From: JBBQCW01 sp038319025 | GTDB lineage: Bacteria > Actinomycetota > Thermoleophilia > Solirubrobacterales > Solirubrobacteraceae | DNA: 34,881 nucleotides | Direction: 5' to 3' | Assembly (NCBI GenBank): GCA_038319025.1 | Contig: JBBQCW010000023.1 | Span: forward strand, 1-34,881 | Shown: positions 6,837 to 15,946 of the stretch, piece by piece | Numbering within the stretch: the first letter of the stretch is position 1 | Layout of the letters: every line of letters begins with the position of its first letter | Translations under genes and position numbers: made by a program | The notes under the pieces: generated by a model | Told to the model about the DNA's origin: nothing | The model's input: only the letters and a program-made list of their open reading frames with translations | Databases searched by the model: none

Positions 6837-7592
6837 TCAGCCCTGCACGTGATGCATGTGGAGCAGCGGCCGGTACCCGGCGCGCTCGTACACGCGCCCG
6901 GCGGCCTCGTCGCCCGGCGTCAGCACCGACAGTTCCACGCCGGCGCGGAAGGCAAGGCGGGTCAGCTCGGCCGTGACGGTGCCCGCGATGCCGCGCCCGC
7001 GGTAGGCCTCCAGCACACCGATGCCGGCCACTTCGGTCACGCCCAGTGCCGGCGGGGTGAACATGCCTGCGCCGACCGGCTCTATGCCCACGCGCGCGAG
7101 CACAGCCAGTCCGTCACCCAGGATCTCGGGCATCCGTGCAACCTGGGCCCCGGTCGGCGGCGGGCCCCCGAATGCAGCGGATTGCACGGCGATCATCGTC
7201 CGCAGCGTGGCCGCGTCGGTGGTGGCGTCGATCCGCTGCAGGGTCACGCCCTCAGGGGCAGGCGGGGCCAGCAGTTCATCCGGAGCGCAGGCCATCACCG
7301 GGGTGTCGAGTTCGACGGTGAAGCCGCCGGCCGCAAGGTCCTGCGCCAGGTCCGGCGCCTCCTCCACCACGTACTCCAGCCGCACGGTGCGTCGCTGCTC
7401 GGCAAATACCGTCCGCAGCTCGGCGAGAGCTTCTGCGTCCGCTCGCGCGCCTGGGTCGGGGATCGCGTAATTCGCGTGCGTGCCGTCACTGTGCGGCGCG
7501 ATGTAGACGGTGAACGGGCCCGATCGCACGGCCTCGCGGGCCGTCCCGGCGTGGTGGCGCATCGACTCCTGGATGCGGCGGGCGATCTCCAT
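6837..7592 (-). CDS. GNAT-family acetyltransferase, two-domain
   Basis: The 251-residue protein has a C-terminal GNAT domain from about residue 115. EVAGIGVLEAYRGRGIAGTV contains the acetyl-CoA loop RGRGIA, and DEAAGRVYERAGYRPLL is the motif B helix and strand. The first 110 residues (FTVYIAPHSDGTHANYAIPD, RLEYVVEEAPDL) form a degenerate N-terminal half, as in other double-GNAT proteins. Substrate is unknown. No Shine-Dalgarno sequence is obvious; CAGAAT lies eight bases upstream of the ATG. Confidence 0.8.
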   Translation of the reverse strand: MEIARRIQESMRHHAGTAREAVRSGPFTVYIAPHSDGTHANYAIPDPGARADAEALAELRTVFAEQRRTVRLEYVVEEAPDLAQDLAAGGFTVELDTPVMACAPDELLAPPAPEGVTLQRIDATTDAATLRTMIAVQSAAFGGPPPTGAQVARMPEILGDGLAVLARVGIEPVGAGMFTPPALGVTEVAGIGVLEAYRGRGIAGTVTAELTRLAFRAGVELSVLTPGDEAAGRVYERAGYRPLLHMHHVQG

Positions 7593-7731
7593 AGTGCCCC
7601 ATTCTGCCGGGGCGGTGCAACTCTGAGCCCGCCGTGGGGTTCTGAGTCAGTGACGGCGCGAACGGGTATCACGACCGCTACCGTCCTGAGCCGCACCACG
7701 AACCCGCCTCGATCCTCCGGAGCCTCGCACC

Positions 7732-8160
7732 ATGAAGCGCACCATCATTGTCATGTCCGCCCTGCTGGCCTTCAGCATCGGTGCCGTCACCCCGGCCCTA
7801 GCGGGCACGGCCGACCACGGCGCCCCGGCGACGGCGGCCGCGACCAAGAAGAAGCGCAAGCCCGTCATCCAGAAGGTGGGGATCGCCGACAACTTCTACT
7901 TCGCCGCCAAGAATCACTCCGTGCCGCTCAACGTGAAGATTCACGTCGGCGACTCGATCAACTGGGTCTGGCCCTCCGCCGTGGGTGACACGCACGACGT
8001 GAACCTCGGCAGCGGCCCGGCCGGCCTCAAGCCGTGGGCCTCGCCGGCTTTCGCCGCGCGCGCTTCGTGGAAGCGCAAGTTCACCCATCGGGGCGTTTAC
8101 CAGCTCTACTGCTCGTTCCACCAGGGCGAGATGGTGATGACGGTCACCGTCCTGAAGTAG
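7732..8160 (+). CDS. Secreted cupredoxin 1 (plastocyanin/azurin-like)
   Basis: This is a small exported blue-copper-type protein. Residues 1-24 form a signal peptide (MKRTIIVMSALLAF to PALA). A lysine-rich linker follows, then a cupredoxin domain from residue 46 to 142. The type 1 copper ligands are all visible: His88 in GDTHDV, Cys127 and His130 in YCSFH, and Met134 in GEMVM. Such proteins carry electrons or handle copper at the cell surface. CCGGAG upstream of the ATG is a usable ribosome site, and TACCGT at 7679-7684 is a candidate -10. The next gene is a close paralogue. Confidence 0.9.
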   Translation: MKRTIIVMSALLAFSIGAVTPALAGTADHGAPATAAATKKKRKPVIQKVGIADNFYFAAKNHSVPLNVKIHVGDSINWVWPSAVGDTHDVNLGSGPAGLKPWASPAFAARASWKRKFTHRGVYQLYCSFHQGEMVMTVTVLK

Positions 8161-8297
8161 ATCCGCCGGGCCGGGCCGGGCCGGCGCCCGCCCGCTCGGC
8201 TCACACCATTCGGTGTCTTTGCTCATACGGTTCTCGTTCGTCGTCGCGGCAAGGTGGTGGCACGTCCCCACCTCGAACCGTTCTGGAGCCGCGAGCC

Positions 8298-8693
8298 ATG
8301 AAGCGCACCATCCCCGCCGTCGTCGCCCTACTGAGCCTGAGCCTCGGGTTCAGCACTGTCGCCCCTGCTCTGGCGAGCAAGAAGAAGCACAAGGCGTCGA
8401 CCCAGATCGTGCGGATCGCCGACAACTACTACTACGCGGCCAAGAACCACACGGCGCCGTTCAACGTGAAGATCCACTCCGGCGACAGCGTCAAGTGGAT
8501 GTGGCCGTCCGACGTGGGCGACACGCACGACGTGAACCTGGGCAGCGGTCCAAGGGGCCAGAAGGCCTGGGCGTCGCCGGCCTTCGCGGCGCGCGCCGAC
8601 TACAAGCGCACCTTCAAGACGCCTGGCGTCTACCAGCTCTACTGCTCGTTCCACACGGGCGAGATGGTGATGTCGGTAACCGTCACGAAGTAG
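8298..8693 (+). CDS. Secreted cupredoxin 2, tandem paralogue
   Basis: This is a duplicate of the preceding cupredoxin. It has a signal peptide ending near ALA27, a short SKKKHK linker and the same copper site: His77, Cys116, His119 and Met123. The domains match over long runs such as GDTHDVNLGSGP and GVYQLYCSFH. The duplication seems to include the ribosome site and start region (GGAGCC, then ATGAAGCGCACCAT in both). TACGGT at 8226-8231 is a candidate -10, so each copy may have its own promoter. The differences lie mainly in the linker and in Gln/Lys/Arg surface positions, suggesting partner divergence with the same metal centre. Confidence 0.9.
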   Translation: MKRTIPAVVALLSLSLGFSTVAPALASKKKHKASTQIVRIADNYYYAAKNHTAPFNVKIHSGDSVKWMWPSDVGDTHDVNLGSGPRGQKAWASPAFAARADYKRTFKTPGVYQLYCSFHTGEMVMSVTVTK

Positions 8694-8794
8694 AACGCGC
8701 ATCTGCCCGGGCGCACTAAGGGCGCGCCGGGCCTGCAGGTTCGTCATGCTGTGTCGCCGGTATCCCACTCTCGACGAGGAACGCCACCGATCGC

Positions 8795-9625
8795 ATGAGC
8801 ACACCGCCGCAGCCGCCCACCAAGAAGGAACGCCGCGATGCCGCGCGCGAAGCACGCGTCGAGGCCGAGCAGGCGTCGGCCGCATCGGCCCAGCGCAAGC
8901 GCCGCCTGGCCATCATCCTCGGCTCGATCGCGGCCGCGGCCGTCATCGCGATCATCCTGATCGCCGTGGCCGGCGGCGGGAACGACGCGGCCAGCACGGC
9001 CGCCAAGACCGGCAAGGCAAAGGGTGGGGCTGACACCGCCGCCGAGTTCGCCGGCATCCCGCAGGCCGGGGTCGGTCTGGGCAACCCCAAGGCCAAGGTC
9101 ACCGTGGTCGAGTTCATCGACGCGCAGTGCCCGATCTGTAAGGCGTTCTCCAACGACACGTTCCCGACGATCAACCAGAATTACATCCGCACCGGGAAGA
9201 TCTACTACCAGTTCCGCACGCTGCATTTCCTGGACAACAACAACGGCGGCACCGACTCGATCCGCGGAGCACAGTTCCTCAACGCCGCCGGTTTCCAGAA
9301 CAAGATGGCCAACGCCACGTCGCTGCTGTACCGCAACCAGGGCACCGAAGGCACGGGCTACATGACCGACAAGTTTTTGCGGTCGATCGGGAACGCGATC
9401 CCCGGTTTCAACACCGAGAAGGCGATGGTGGACCGTAATACGCCGAAGGCCAAGGCATTGGTCGCCACGGCTGATGCCCTGGGTGCGCGCTACAGCGTGG
9501 ACGGTACGCCGACGCTGCTGGTCGGCCCGACCGGCGGCACGCTGGCCAAGATCAACTACACCAACGTGAGCAGCCCGGCGGAGTTCCAGGCGGGCATCGA
9601 CGCCGCCCTCAAACTGAACCCGTGA
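8795..9625 (+). CDS. Membrane-anchored DsbA-like thiol oxidoreductase
   Basis: The protein should oxidise or isomerise cysteines in exported proteins. A charged cytoplasmic N-terminus (1-36, rich in Lys, Arg and Glu) precedes one membrane helix (38-59), then an extracytoplasmic thioredoxin-fold domain. The active site is Cys112-Pro-Ile-Cys115 in FIDAQCPICKAF and the cis-proline loop is GTPT. Length is 276 residues, typical of actinobacterial DsbA-like proteins. The end overlaps the VKOR gene by four bases (GTGA), so the pair is co-translated: VKOR would re-oxidise this protein. The cupredoxins upstream each carry a copper-ligand Cys. Confidence 0.9.
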   Translation: MSTPPQPPTKKERRDAAREARVEAEQASAASAQRKRRLAIILGSIAAAAVIAIILIAVAGGGNDAASTAAKTGKAKGGADTAAEFAGIPQAGVGLGNPKAKVTVVEFIDAQCPICKAFSNDTFPTINQNYIRTGKIYYQFRTLHFLDNNNGGTDSIRGAQFLNAAGFQNKMANATSLLYRNQGTEGTGYMTDKFLRSIGNAIPGFNTEKAMVDRNTPKAKALVATADALGARYSVDGTPTLLVGPTGGTLAKINYTNVSSPAEFQAGIDAALKLNP

Positions 9626-10077
9626 CCGCAGAAGCCACGGACCGCCGCCTTCGCACAGCGTTGATCGCGCTCTGCGCGGTCGGCATCGCGATCGCGACCT
9701 ACCTGGTGTACATCCATTACGCCGGGATCAAGCCGATCTGTGCGGCCTCGGGTGGTTGCGAGATCGTGCAGTCCTCGAAGTGGGCGAAGTTCGTCGGGAT
9801 CCCCGTGGCCGACATCGGCCTGGCGGGCTATCTGACGATCATGGCGTCATTGCTGTTCCTCAAGGGCGAGCTGAACCGACTCGTCCCCATGTGCCTGGCG
9901 CTCGGCGGCCTCGCCTTCACCGCGTACCTGAAATACGCCGAGTTCGTCCTCATCAAGAACTACTGCATCTGGTGCATCGCCAGCGCGATCATCATGCTCT
10001 GCATCACGGTGCTGACGGTGTGGCGCTACGTCCGCGCGCCGCCGCAGGCGGCACCCGCGGCCGCCGCCGCGGGCTGA
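9622..10077 (+). CDS. Vitamin K epoxide reductase family protein
   Basis: In bacteria this family replaces DsbB: it takes electrons from DsbA and passes them to a quinone. There are four or five membrane helices in 151 residues. The two redox pairs are present: loop cysteines Cys40 and Cys46 (CAASGGC) and the membrane CxxC Cys115-Ile-Trp-Cys118. The spacing matches known VKOR proteins. The GTG start overlaps the DsbA stop, and no fused thioredoxin domain is present, so the partner is the preceding gene. The C-terminus is an Ala/Pro tail. Confidence 0.92.
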   Translation: MTAEATDRRLRTALIALCAVGIAIATYLVYIHYAGIKPICAASGGCEIVQSSKWAKFVGIPVADIGLAGYLTIMASLLFLKGELNRLVPMCLALGGLAFTAYLKYAEFVLIKNYCIWCIASAIIMLCITVLTVWRYVRAPPQAAPAAAAAG

Positions 10078-10087
10078 CCGTCCAGCC

Positions 10088-11557
10088 CTACAGCTTCTTC
10101 AGCGCGTTCTTCGCGGCGTCCTCACCCGAGCGCAGCGCGCCGTCCATGTAGCCATTCCAGATCGTGGCGTGCTCGGCTCCGGCCCACTGGATGTGGCCGT
10201 GCGGCGCGCGGATCGCGGGGCCGTAGTCGGTCAGCACGCCCGGGGGCAGGTAGCCGCCGTAGCAGCCGCGCGTCCAGGGCTCCTGGGCCCAGTTCATCTC
10301 CACATACTGCTGCGGGGAGGACGCCTGCGGGCCCATCGTCTTGGCAAAGTTGGCGAGCACCGCGGCCTTGCGGTCGGCGGCCGAGCGTCGGCCCCAAACA
10401 CGCGCTTCGTGCCCTTCGATAAAGCCCAGCAGGACGCCCTTGGATCCGTCGGGCGGCGAGTTGTCGTACATCAACTTCACGGGGCCCTCGTCGGAGTTCA
10501 CGTAGCCCGACAGCCCCTCCTTGCGCCACCACGGGGTGGAATAGACGGCCTGCACCTTCATGGCGCTGCCCTGGGGGAACCGCTGCAGAAGCTGCGCGCG
10601 GTCCGACGGAAGGATCGGGTCGTAGTCGATGAACGCGCCGACGGTGGGCGGCACCGCGACGATCACCTGTTTGGCGCGGTAGCTGCCCTTGTCGCTGACC
10701 ACGGTGCACTCGCTCCCGCGCTGCTCGATGCGTCGTACCGGCGCGTTCAGCGTGATGCGCGAGCCGAGCCGCTTGGCCATCTGCAGCGACACCTGCTGGG
10801 AGCCGCCGACAAAGCGCGACTCCTGCGCGCCGCCGCCGGTGGAGGTGAGGCGGATGAAGCTGCCCGGCGTGGTCTCGTTGCCGGCGCTGGAGATGTAGAA
10901 GAGGATGTGCAGCAGCGAGACGTCGCGCGGCTCGCAGGCCCATACCGCGTTGACGGCGAGGTCGGAGAGGAACTTGCCGCCGTCCGTGGTGGCCGTCGCG
11001 AGCTTGTACGTCTCGAACGTCTGACCGTCGTACTCCAGCGCGCCGGGTGAGTTCCACGGCTCGGTGCGGGAGATCGTCGGCGCCAACTGCTCCAGCTTCA
11101 GCACGAGGTTCACGGCGTCGCTGGCGTCCGGGTCCGGCGGGATCGGCGAGGATGCCTCGAACAGCGTGCGCTGCCCGCTGCGCAGGTAGACCGATTGCCC
11201 CTCGTTGTAGGTCTTGAACGTCTTCACGCCGACGGCTTTGGCGACCTCGGCGAGCTTGTCCTGCGTCGGCCCGATCCACTGGCCGCCGACCTCGATCACG
11301 TTGCCACCACCGATGGGATGGTTGAGCGTGCGGCCACCCACGCGGCCGCGAGCCTCGAGCACCTTGACCGTCTTGCCCTTCGCCACCAGGGTCCGTGCGG
11401 CCTGCAGGCCGGCCAGGCCGGCGCCCACGACGACCACGTCGTATTTGGTCGAGGAGGTGCGTTTGGCGGCGGCGGCGATGCTCGTCGGCAGTGCGGCGGC
11501 CGCGGCTGCGCCCGCCCCTGCACCGAGGAGGCCACGACGGGTGATCCCTGAGTTCAT
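10088..11557 (-). CDS. Tat-exported flavin amine oxidase
   Basis: This 489-residue FAD enzyme should oxidise a primary or secondary amine. The N-terminus is a twin-arginine signal, TRRGLLGAGAGAAAAA with Arg7-Arg8, so the folded flavoprotein is probably exported. The FAD-binding beta-alpha-beta is VVVVGAGLAGLQAARTL (GxGxxG 45-50), followed by VLEARGRVGGRT. The C-terminal flavin motif is HIQWAGAEHATIWNGYMDGA. Substrate (monoamine, polyamine or amino acid) cannot be told. A TatA gene lies 4 kb downstream in the window. TAGATT ends six bases before the ATG. Confidence 0.88.
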   Translation of the reverse strand: MNSGITRRGLLGAGAGAAAAAALPTSIAAAAKRTSSTKYDVVVVGAGLAGLQAARTLVAKGKTVKVLEARGRVGGRTLNHPIGGGNVIEVGGQWIGPTQDKLAEVAKAVGVKTFKTYNEGQSVYLRSGQRTLFEASSPIPPDPDASDAVNLVLKLEQLAPTISRTEPWNSPGALEYDGQTFETYKLATATTDGGKFLSDLAVNAVWACEPRDVSLLHILFYISSAGNETTPGSFIRLTSTGGGAQESRFVGGSQQVSLQMAKRLGSRITLNAPVRRIEQRGSECTVVSDKGSYRAKQVIVAVPPTVGAFIDYDPILPSDRAQLLQRFPQGSAMKVQAVYSTPWWRKEGLSGYVNSDEGPVKLMYDNSPPDGSKGVLLGFIEGHEARVWGRRSAADRKAAVLANFAKTMGPQASSPQQYVEMNWAQEPWTRGCYGGYLPPGVLTDYGPAIRAPHGHIQWAGAEHATIWNGYMDGALRSGEDAAKNALKKL

Positions 11558-11563
11558 GGCGCC

Positions 11564-11569
11564 AATCTA
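11564..11569 (-). promoter_or_regulatory. -10 box of leaderless amine oxidase gene
   Basis: TAGATT on the minus strand is six bases from the ATG at 11557. Confidence 0.5.
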
Positions 11570-11680
11570 GCCGAGACTCACCTTGCTCAGCGGCAGTTGC
11601 GCGCGACCGGAGCGGAGGCTCGCGGCGTCGCGTGGGAGACTAGGAGGACCAAATTTGCCCCTGCGCTCAGGAGAAACGCC

Positions 11681-14476
11681 ATGTCCACCAACTCGTTCGG
11701 AGCCCGCGACACCCTCGAGGTGGGCGGCCGCTCCGTGCAGATCTTCCGACTCGACGCGCTGCAGTCCCAGTTCGACGTCGCCCGGCTGCCCTTCTCCCTG
11801 AAGATCCTGCTGGAGAACCTGCTGCGCACCGAGGGCAACGGCTCGGTCACGGCTGCTGACATCGAGGCCCTGGCGCGCTGGGATGCCAAGGCCGCCCCCA
11901 AGGACGAGATCGCGTTCACTCCCGCGCGCGTCGTGATGCAGGACTTCACCGGTGTGCCGGCCGTCGTCGACCTCGCCGCCATGCGCGACGCGATGGCTGA
12001 CCTCGGTGGTGACCCGGCGAAGATCGAGCCGCTCGTACCTGCCGAACTGGTCATCGACCACTCGGTGCAGGTCGATGCGTTCGGCACGGCCGGCGCCCTG
12101 GCCGTGAACGTACAGCGCGAGTTTGAGCGCAACGAGGAGCGCTATGCCTTCCTGCGCTGGGGGCAGACGGCTTTCGACACGTTCCGCGTCGTGCCGCCCG
12201 GCACCGGGATCGTCCACCAGGTCAACCTTGAATACCTGTCTCGGGTCGTCTTTGTCGACGACAAGAGCGGAACCGCATATCCCGACACGCTGGTCGGCAC
12301 CGACTCGCACACCACGATGGTCAACGGCTTGGGCGTGCTGGGCTGGGGCGTCGGCGGAATCGAGGCGGAGGCGGCGATGCTCGGCCAGCCGATGACCATG
12401 CTCGTGCCGCAGGTGTTGGGCGTGCGCCTGGACGGTGTGCTGCCCGAGGGCGCCACCGCCACCGACCTCGTACTCACCGTCACCGAACTGCTGCGTGAGC
12501 GCGGCGTGGTGGGCAAGTTCGTGGAGTTCTACGGGCCGGGCGTAGCGGCGCTGCCGCTGGCCGACCGCGCGACGCTGGGCAACATGAGCCCCGAGTTCGG
12601 CTCCACCTGCGCGATCTTCCCGATCGACGCCGAGACGCTGCGCTACCTGGCCTTCTCCGGTCGGCCCAAGGACCTGATCGACCTCGTCGAGGCCTACGCG
12701 AAGGTGCAGGGCCTGTGGCACGAGGCCGGGGGCGAGGAGCCCACGTTCTCCGACACCCTTCATGTGGACCTGAGCGCCGTGGTCCCCTCGCTGGCCGGTC
12801 CCAAGCGCCCGCAGGATCGCGTCCCGCTGGACCGCGCCCAGGAGATGTACCGCACCGCCGTACGCGGCTACACGCAGGACTACGACGGCGAGGACTCCGC
12901 CGACGCGCAGTCCTTCCCGGCCTCGGACCCGCCCTCGGCCACCGCGCCTGGCGGCGACGCCCCGACCCACAACGGCGCGACCGTCGTGGCGGACGCGCGA
13001 CACGCCCCCGTCGCCGTGACGCTCGCCGACGGCACCACGTGTGAACTCGATCACGGCGCCGTCGTGATCGCCGCGATCACCTCCTGCACCAACACCTCCA
13101 ACCCGTCGGTGATGCTCGGCGCCGGCCTCGTGGCGCGCAACGCCGTGGCCCGCGGGCTGACGAGCAAGCCGTGGGTGAAGACGTCGCTGGCTCCTGGGTC
13201 CAAGGTGGTGACCGAGTACCTGGAGCGCGCGGGCCTCACTGACGATTTGAACGCGCTGGGCTTCAACCTCGTCGGCTACGGCTGCACGACTTGCATCGGC
13301 AACTCGGGTCCGCTGCCGGATGAGGTCAGCGCCGCGATCAACGCTCACGACCTAACCGCCGTCTCCGTGCTGAGCGGCAACCGCAACTTCGAGGGGCGCA
13401 TCAACCCCGACGTGAAGATGAACTACCTTGCCTCGCCGCCGCTCTGTGTGGCCTACGCGATCGCGGGCACGATGGACATCGACCTCGTCAACGATCCGCT
13501 CGGCCACGATCAGGGCGGCGCGCCGGTGTATCTGCGCGACATCTGGCCCTCCTCCGCGGAGGTGGCCCAGACGGTCGAGGAGGCCGTGCAATCGGACATG
13601 TTCCGCAAGAGCTACGGCGGCGTGTTCGACGGCGATGAGCACTGGAACGGCCTCGACGTGCCGACGGGGGACCGCTTCGCCTGGGATGCGGACTCCACCT
13701 ACGTCCAGCAGCCGCCGTACTTCGACGGCATGCCCGCCACGCCGGAACCGGTGCGCGACATCCTCGGCGCCCGCGTGCTGGCCAAGCTGGGGGACAGCGT
13801 CACCACCGACCACATCTCGCCGGCCGGCGCGATCAAGCGCGGGGGCCCGGCGGGCGACTACCTGGAGGCGCATGGCGTGCCGCCGCGGGAGTTCAACTCC
13901 TACGGCTCACGGCGCGGCAACCACGAGGTGATGGTGCGCGGCACCTTCGCCAACATCCGGTTGCGCAACCTCTTGGCAGGGTTGGGTGGGGAGACGATCC
14001 CCGAGGGCGGCTTCACGATCCATTCGCCGTCGGGCGATCCGATGTCGATCTACGCGGCCTCCGAACGCTACCTGCGTGAGGGCGTCCCGCTGGTGATCCT
14101 CGGCGGCAGGGAGTACGGCTCGGGCTCATCGCGCGACTGGGCGGCCAAGGGCACGTCCCTGCGCGGCGTGCGAGCGGTGATCGCCGAGTCCTATGAGCGC
14201 ATCCACCGCTCCAACCTCGTCGGGATGGGCGTGCTGCCCTTGCAGTTCCCGGAGGGCCAGACGGCCGCCACGCTCGGCCTGACCGGTCACGAGATCTACG
14301 AGATCACCGGGCTGGCCGACCAGCTGAACGCCGGCGAGACGCCGCCCACGGTGACCGTGAACGCGGGCAACATCGAGTTCAGCGCCGTCGTGCGCATCGA
14401 CACGCCCAAGGAGGCGGACTACTTCCGCCACGGCGGGATCCTGCCGTACGTGCTGCGGCAGTTGGCGGTGGAGTAG
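11681..14476 (+). CDS. acnA: Aconitate hydratase A
   Basis: Aconitase interconverts citrate and isocitrate in the TCA cycle. This 931-residue protein has the usual length. The [4Fe-4S] ligands are Cys469 (ITSCTNTSNPSV), Cys535 and Cys538 (YGCTTCIGNSGPL). Substrate loops GTDSHTTMVNGLG and GGREYGSGSSRDWAAKG, the latter in the swivelling C-terminal domain, are intact. A Pro/Asp/Ala-rich linker (about residues 405-445, with FPASDPPSA) separates the core from the cluster region; this insert is typical of actinobacterial AcnA. The ATG at 11681 is chosen over an upstream open frame because CAGGAG lies eight bases before it and the family N-terminus starts there. Confidence 0.96.
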   Translation: MSTNSFGARDTLEVGGRSVQIFRLDALQSQFDVARLPFSLKILLENLLRTEGNGSVTAADIEALARWDAKAAPKDEIAFTPARVVMQDFTGVPAVVDLAAMRDAMADLGGDPAKIEPLVPAELVIDHSVQVDAFGTAGALAVNVQREFERNEERYAFLRWGQTAFDTFRVVPPGTGIVHQVNLEYLSRVVFVDDKSGTAYPDTLVGTDSHTTMVNGLGVLGWGVGGIEAEAAMLGQPMTMLVPQVLGVRLDGVLPEGATATDLVLTVTELLRERGVVGKFVEFYGPGVAALPLADRATLGNMSPEFGSTCAIFPIDAETLRYLAFSGRPKDLIDLVEAYAKVQGLWHEAGGEEPTFSDTLHVDLSAVVPSLAGPKRPQDRVPLDRAQEMYRTAVRGYTQDYDGEDSADAQSFPASDPPSATAPGGDAPTHNGATVVADARHAPVAVTLADGTTCELDHGAVVIAAITSCTNTSNPSVMLGAGLVARNAVARGLTSKPWVKTSLAPGSKVVTEYLERAGLTDDLNALGFNLVGYGCTTCIGNSGPLPDEVSAAINAHDLTAVSVLSGNRNFEGRINPDVKMNYLASPPLCVAYAIAGTMDIDLVNDPLGHDQGGAPVYLRDIWPSSAEVAQTVEEAVQSDMFRKSYGGVFDGDEHWNGLDVPTGDRFAWDADSTYVQQPPYFDGMPATPEPVRDILGARVLAKLGDSVTTDHISPAGAIKRGGPAGDYLEAHGVPPREFNSYGSRRGNHEVMVRGTFANIRLRNLLAGLGGETIPEGGFTIHSPSGDPMSIYAASERYLREGVPLVILGGREYGSGSSRDWAAKGTSLRGVRAVIAESYERIHRSNLVGMGVLPLQFPEGQTAATLGLTGHEIYEITGLADQLNAGETPPTVTVNAGNIEFSAVVRIDTPKEADYFRHGGILPYVLRQLAVE

Positions 14477-14528
14477 TCCTGCTCGTTCCCCTCGTCGCGG
14501 TCGTGTGATCCCTGACGATGCCGGGAAG

Positions 14529-14534
14529 TAGGGT
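14529..14534 (+). promoter_or_regulatory. -10 box of leaderless M42 peptidase gene
   Basis: TAGGGT ends seven bases before the ATG at 14542 and argues against the in-frame ATG at 14518, which precedes it. Confidence 0.5.
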
Positions 14535-14541
14535 TGGACGC

Positions 14542-15600
14542 ATGTCAACGCCGCCCTTCCTTCGCTCCCTGCTCACCGCCACCGGCCCTTCCGGGTACGA
14601 GACAACCCCCGCTGCGGTGTGGCGCGAGGCGGCGGCCGCCTTCGCCGATCATGTCGAGGTGGACGTCATGGGGACCTCCACCGCCCGTGTGACCGGTACG
14701 GCCGGCGGCCGCACTTTGGCGATCGTCGGCCACATCGACGAGATCGGCCTGATCGTCACGCACATCGATGAGAAGGGCTTCCTGCGCTTCATCGGCGTCG
14801 GCGGCTGGGACCCGGTCAACCTCGTCGGCCAGCGGGTTGAGCTGATCACGCGCGACGGCCTGGTCCACGGCGTCATCGGTAAGAAGCCGATCCACCTGAT
14901 CAAGCCCGACGAGCGCAAGACCGCTCCGGAGATCAAGGATCTGCACATCGACATCGGTGCCGCCGATGAGGCTGGCGCCAAGGCCGCGGTGCGCATCGGC
15001 GACGTCGCCGTGATCAGCGGTGAGCCGCTGGAACTTCCCAACGGGCGCGTCGCTTCCCGCTCGATGGACAACCGTCTCGGCTGCTACGTGGCCTTTGAGG
15101 CCGCCCGACTGGTGAAGGAGGCCGGGGGTGCGGCGGGCGACGTGGTCGCGGTCGCGGCGGTGCAGGAGGAGACCGGTTTCGGCGGATCGTCCACGCTCGC
15201 GTACGGCGTCAAGCCGGACCTGGCGATCGTCGTCGACGTGACGCACGCCACTGATGCCCCGGGCATCGACGTGAACGAGATCGGCGCGCATCCCTTCGGT
15301 TCCGGCCCGGTCATCGAGCGCGGTACCAACCTGAACCCCGTGATCAGCGAGCTGCTGTTCGACGCGGCGGAGGCGGACAGCATCGCCTACACCCTCGCCG
15401 CGTCGGCGCGGAGCACGGGTACCGATGTCGACGCGCTGCACATCAGCCGTGGCGGCGTGCCCTGTGGGCTCGTTAGCCTGCCGTTGCGCTACATGCACTC
15501 GCCGGTGGAGATGGTCCAGCTGGACGACATCGCGAACGCGGCGAAGTTGATCGCCGCGTTCGCGCTTCGTTTGGACGCCGCGCAGACTTTCCTGCGCTGA
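14542..15600 (+). CDS. M42-family metalloaminopeptidase
   Basis: This dizinc (or dicobalt) aminopeptidase belongs to the glutamyl aminopeptidase/tetrahedral aminopeptidase family and should trim N-terminal residues from peptides in the cytoplasm. Metal and catalytic positions are visible: His in IVGHIDEIGLIV, bridging Asp in RSMDNRLGCY, the Glu pair in QEETGFGGSS, Asp in VVDVTHATDAPG and His in YMHSPVEM. Length is 352 residues, normal for the family. The start is set at 14542 by the -10 box and by the family N-terminus (FLRSLLTATGPSGYE). A weak stem followed by TTTTT near 15629 may end the transcript. Confidence 0.9.
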   Translation: MSTPPFLRSLLTATGPSGYETTPAAVWREAAAAFADHVEVDVMGTSTARVTGTAGGRTLAIVGHIDEIGLIVTHIDEKGFLRFIGVGGWDPVNLVGQRVELITRDGLVHGVIGKKPIHLIKPDERKTAPEIKDLHIDIGAADEAGAKAAVRIGDVAVISGEPLELPNGRVASRSMDNRLGCYVAFEAARLVKEAGGAAGDVVAVAAVQEETGFGGSSTLAYGVKPDLAIVVDVTHATDAPGIDVNEIGAHPFGSGPVIERGTNLNPVISELLFDAAEADSIAYTLAASARSTGTDVDALHISRGGVPCGLVSLPLRYMHSPVEMVQLDDIANAAKLIAAFALRLDAAQTFLR

Positions 15601-15632
15601 GGGGGATGGCGCCCGATTGGGTGGGACGCTTT

Positions 15633-15836
15633 TTAGACCGAGGCGTCTTCGTGGGTCCGCGTCGTCTCGGCGGCCAGCGTGCGACCTTCGTCGTGCGTGG
15701 AGCCGGTCAGTGAATCCTTGAACTCGCGCATGCCCTTGCCGAGCGACTTGCCGGCGTCGGGAAGCTTCTTGGGGCCGATCACGATGAGGGCGATGATCAG
15801 GACGACGATGATTTCCATGGGACCGATGTTGGGCAC
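15633..15836 (-). CDS. tatA: Sec-independent translocase protein TatA/TatE
   Basis: TatA forms the pore-like oligomer of twin-arginine export. The 67-residue protein has one short membrane helix (MEIIVVLIIALIVI), the GPKKLP hinge and an amphipathic helix (AGKSLGKGMREFKDSL), followed by a polar Thr/Glu-rich tail. The GTG at 15836 is preferred to the longer frame because AAAGGAAA lies just upstream and the helix then begins near residue 7. No TatC or TatB is in the window, so this is a lone copy. The nearby amine oxidase has a Tat signal. Confidence 0.92.
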   Translation of the reverse strand: MPNIGPMEIIVVLIIALIVIGPKKLPDAGKSLGKGMREFKDSLTGSTHDEGRTLAAETTRTHEDASV

Positions 15837-15946
15837 GGTGTTTCCTTTCGGAAGGCAGGTTGTGTGGGGGACTGCGCAGCCGGTGCCAAAGCGGATCACT
15901 CAGGCTTCGTGCGCGGACGCTCGCAGAGGACGATGATGTCTCCCAC

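Noticed and set aside
11567..13348. 593-codon open frame antisense to aconitase
   Set aside because: It is a GC-bias shadow of acnA, with Arg/His/Gly-rich low-complexity sequence and no domain.
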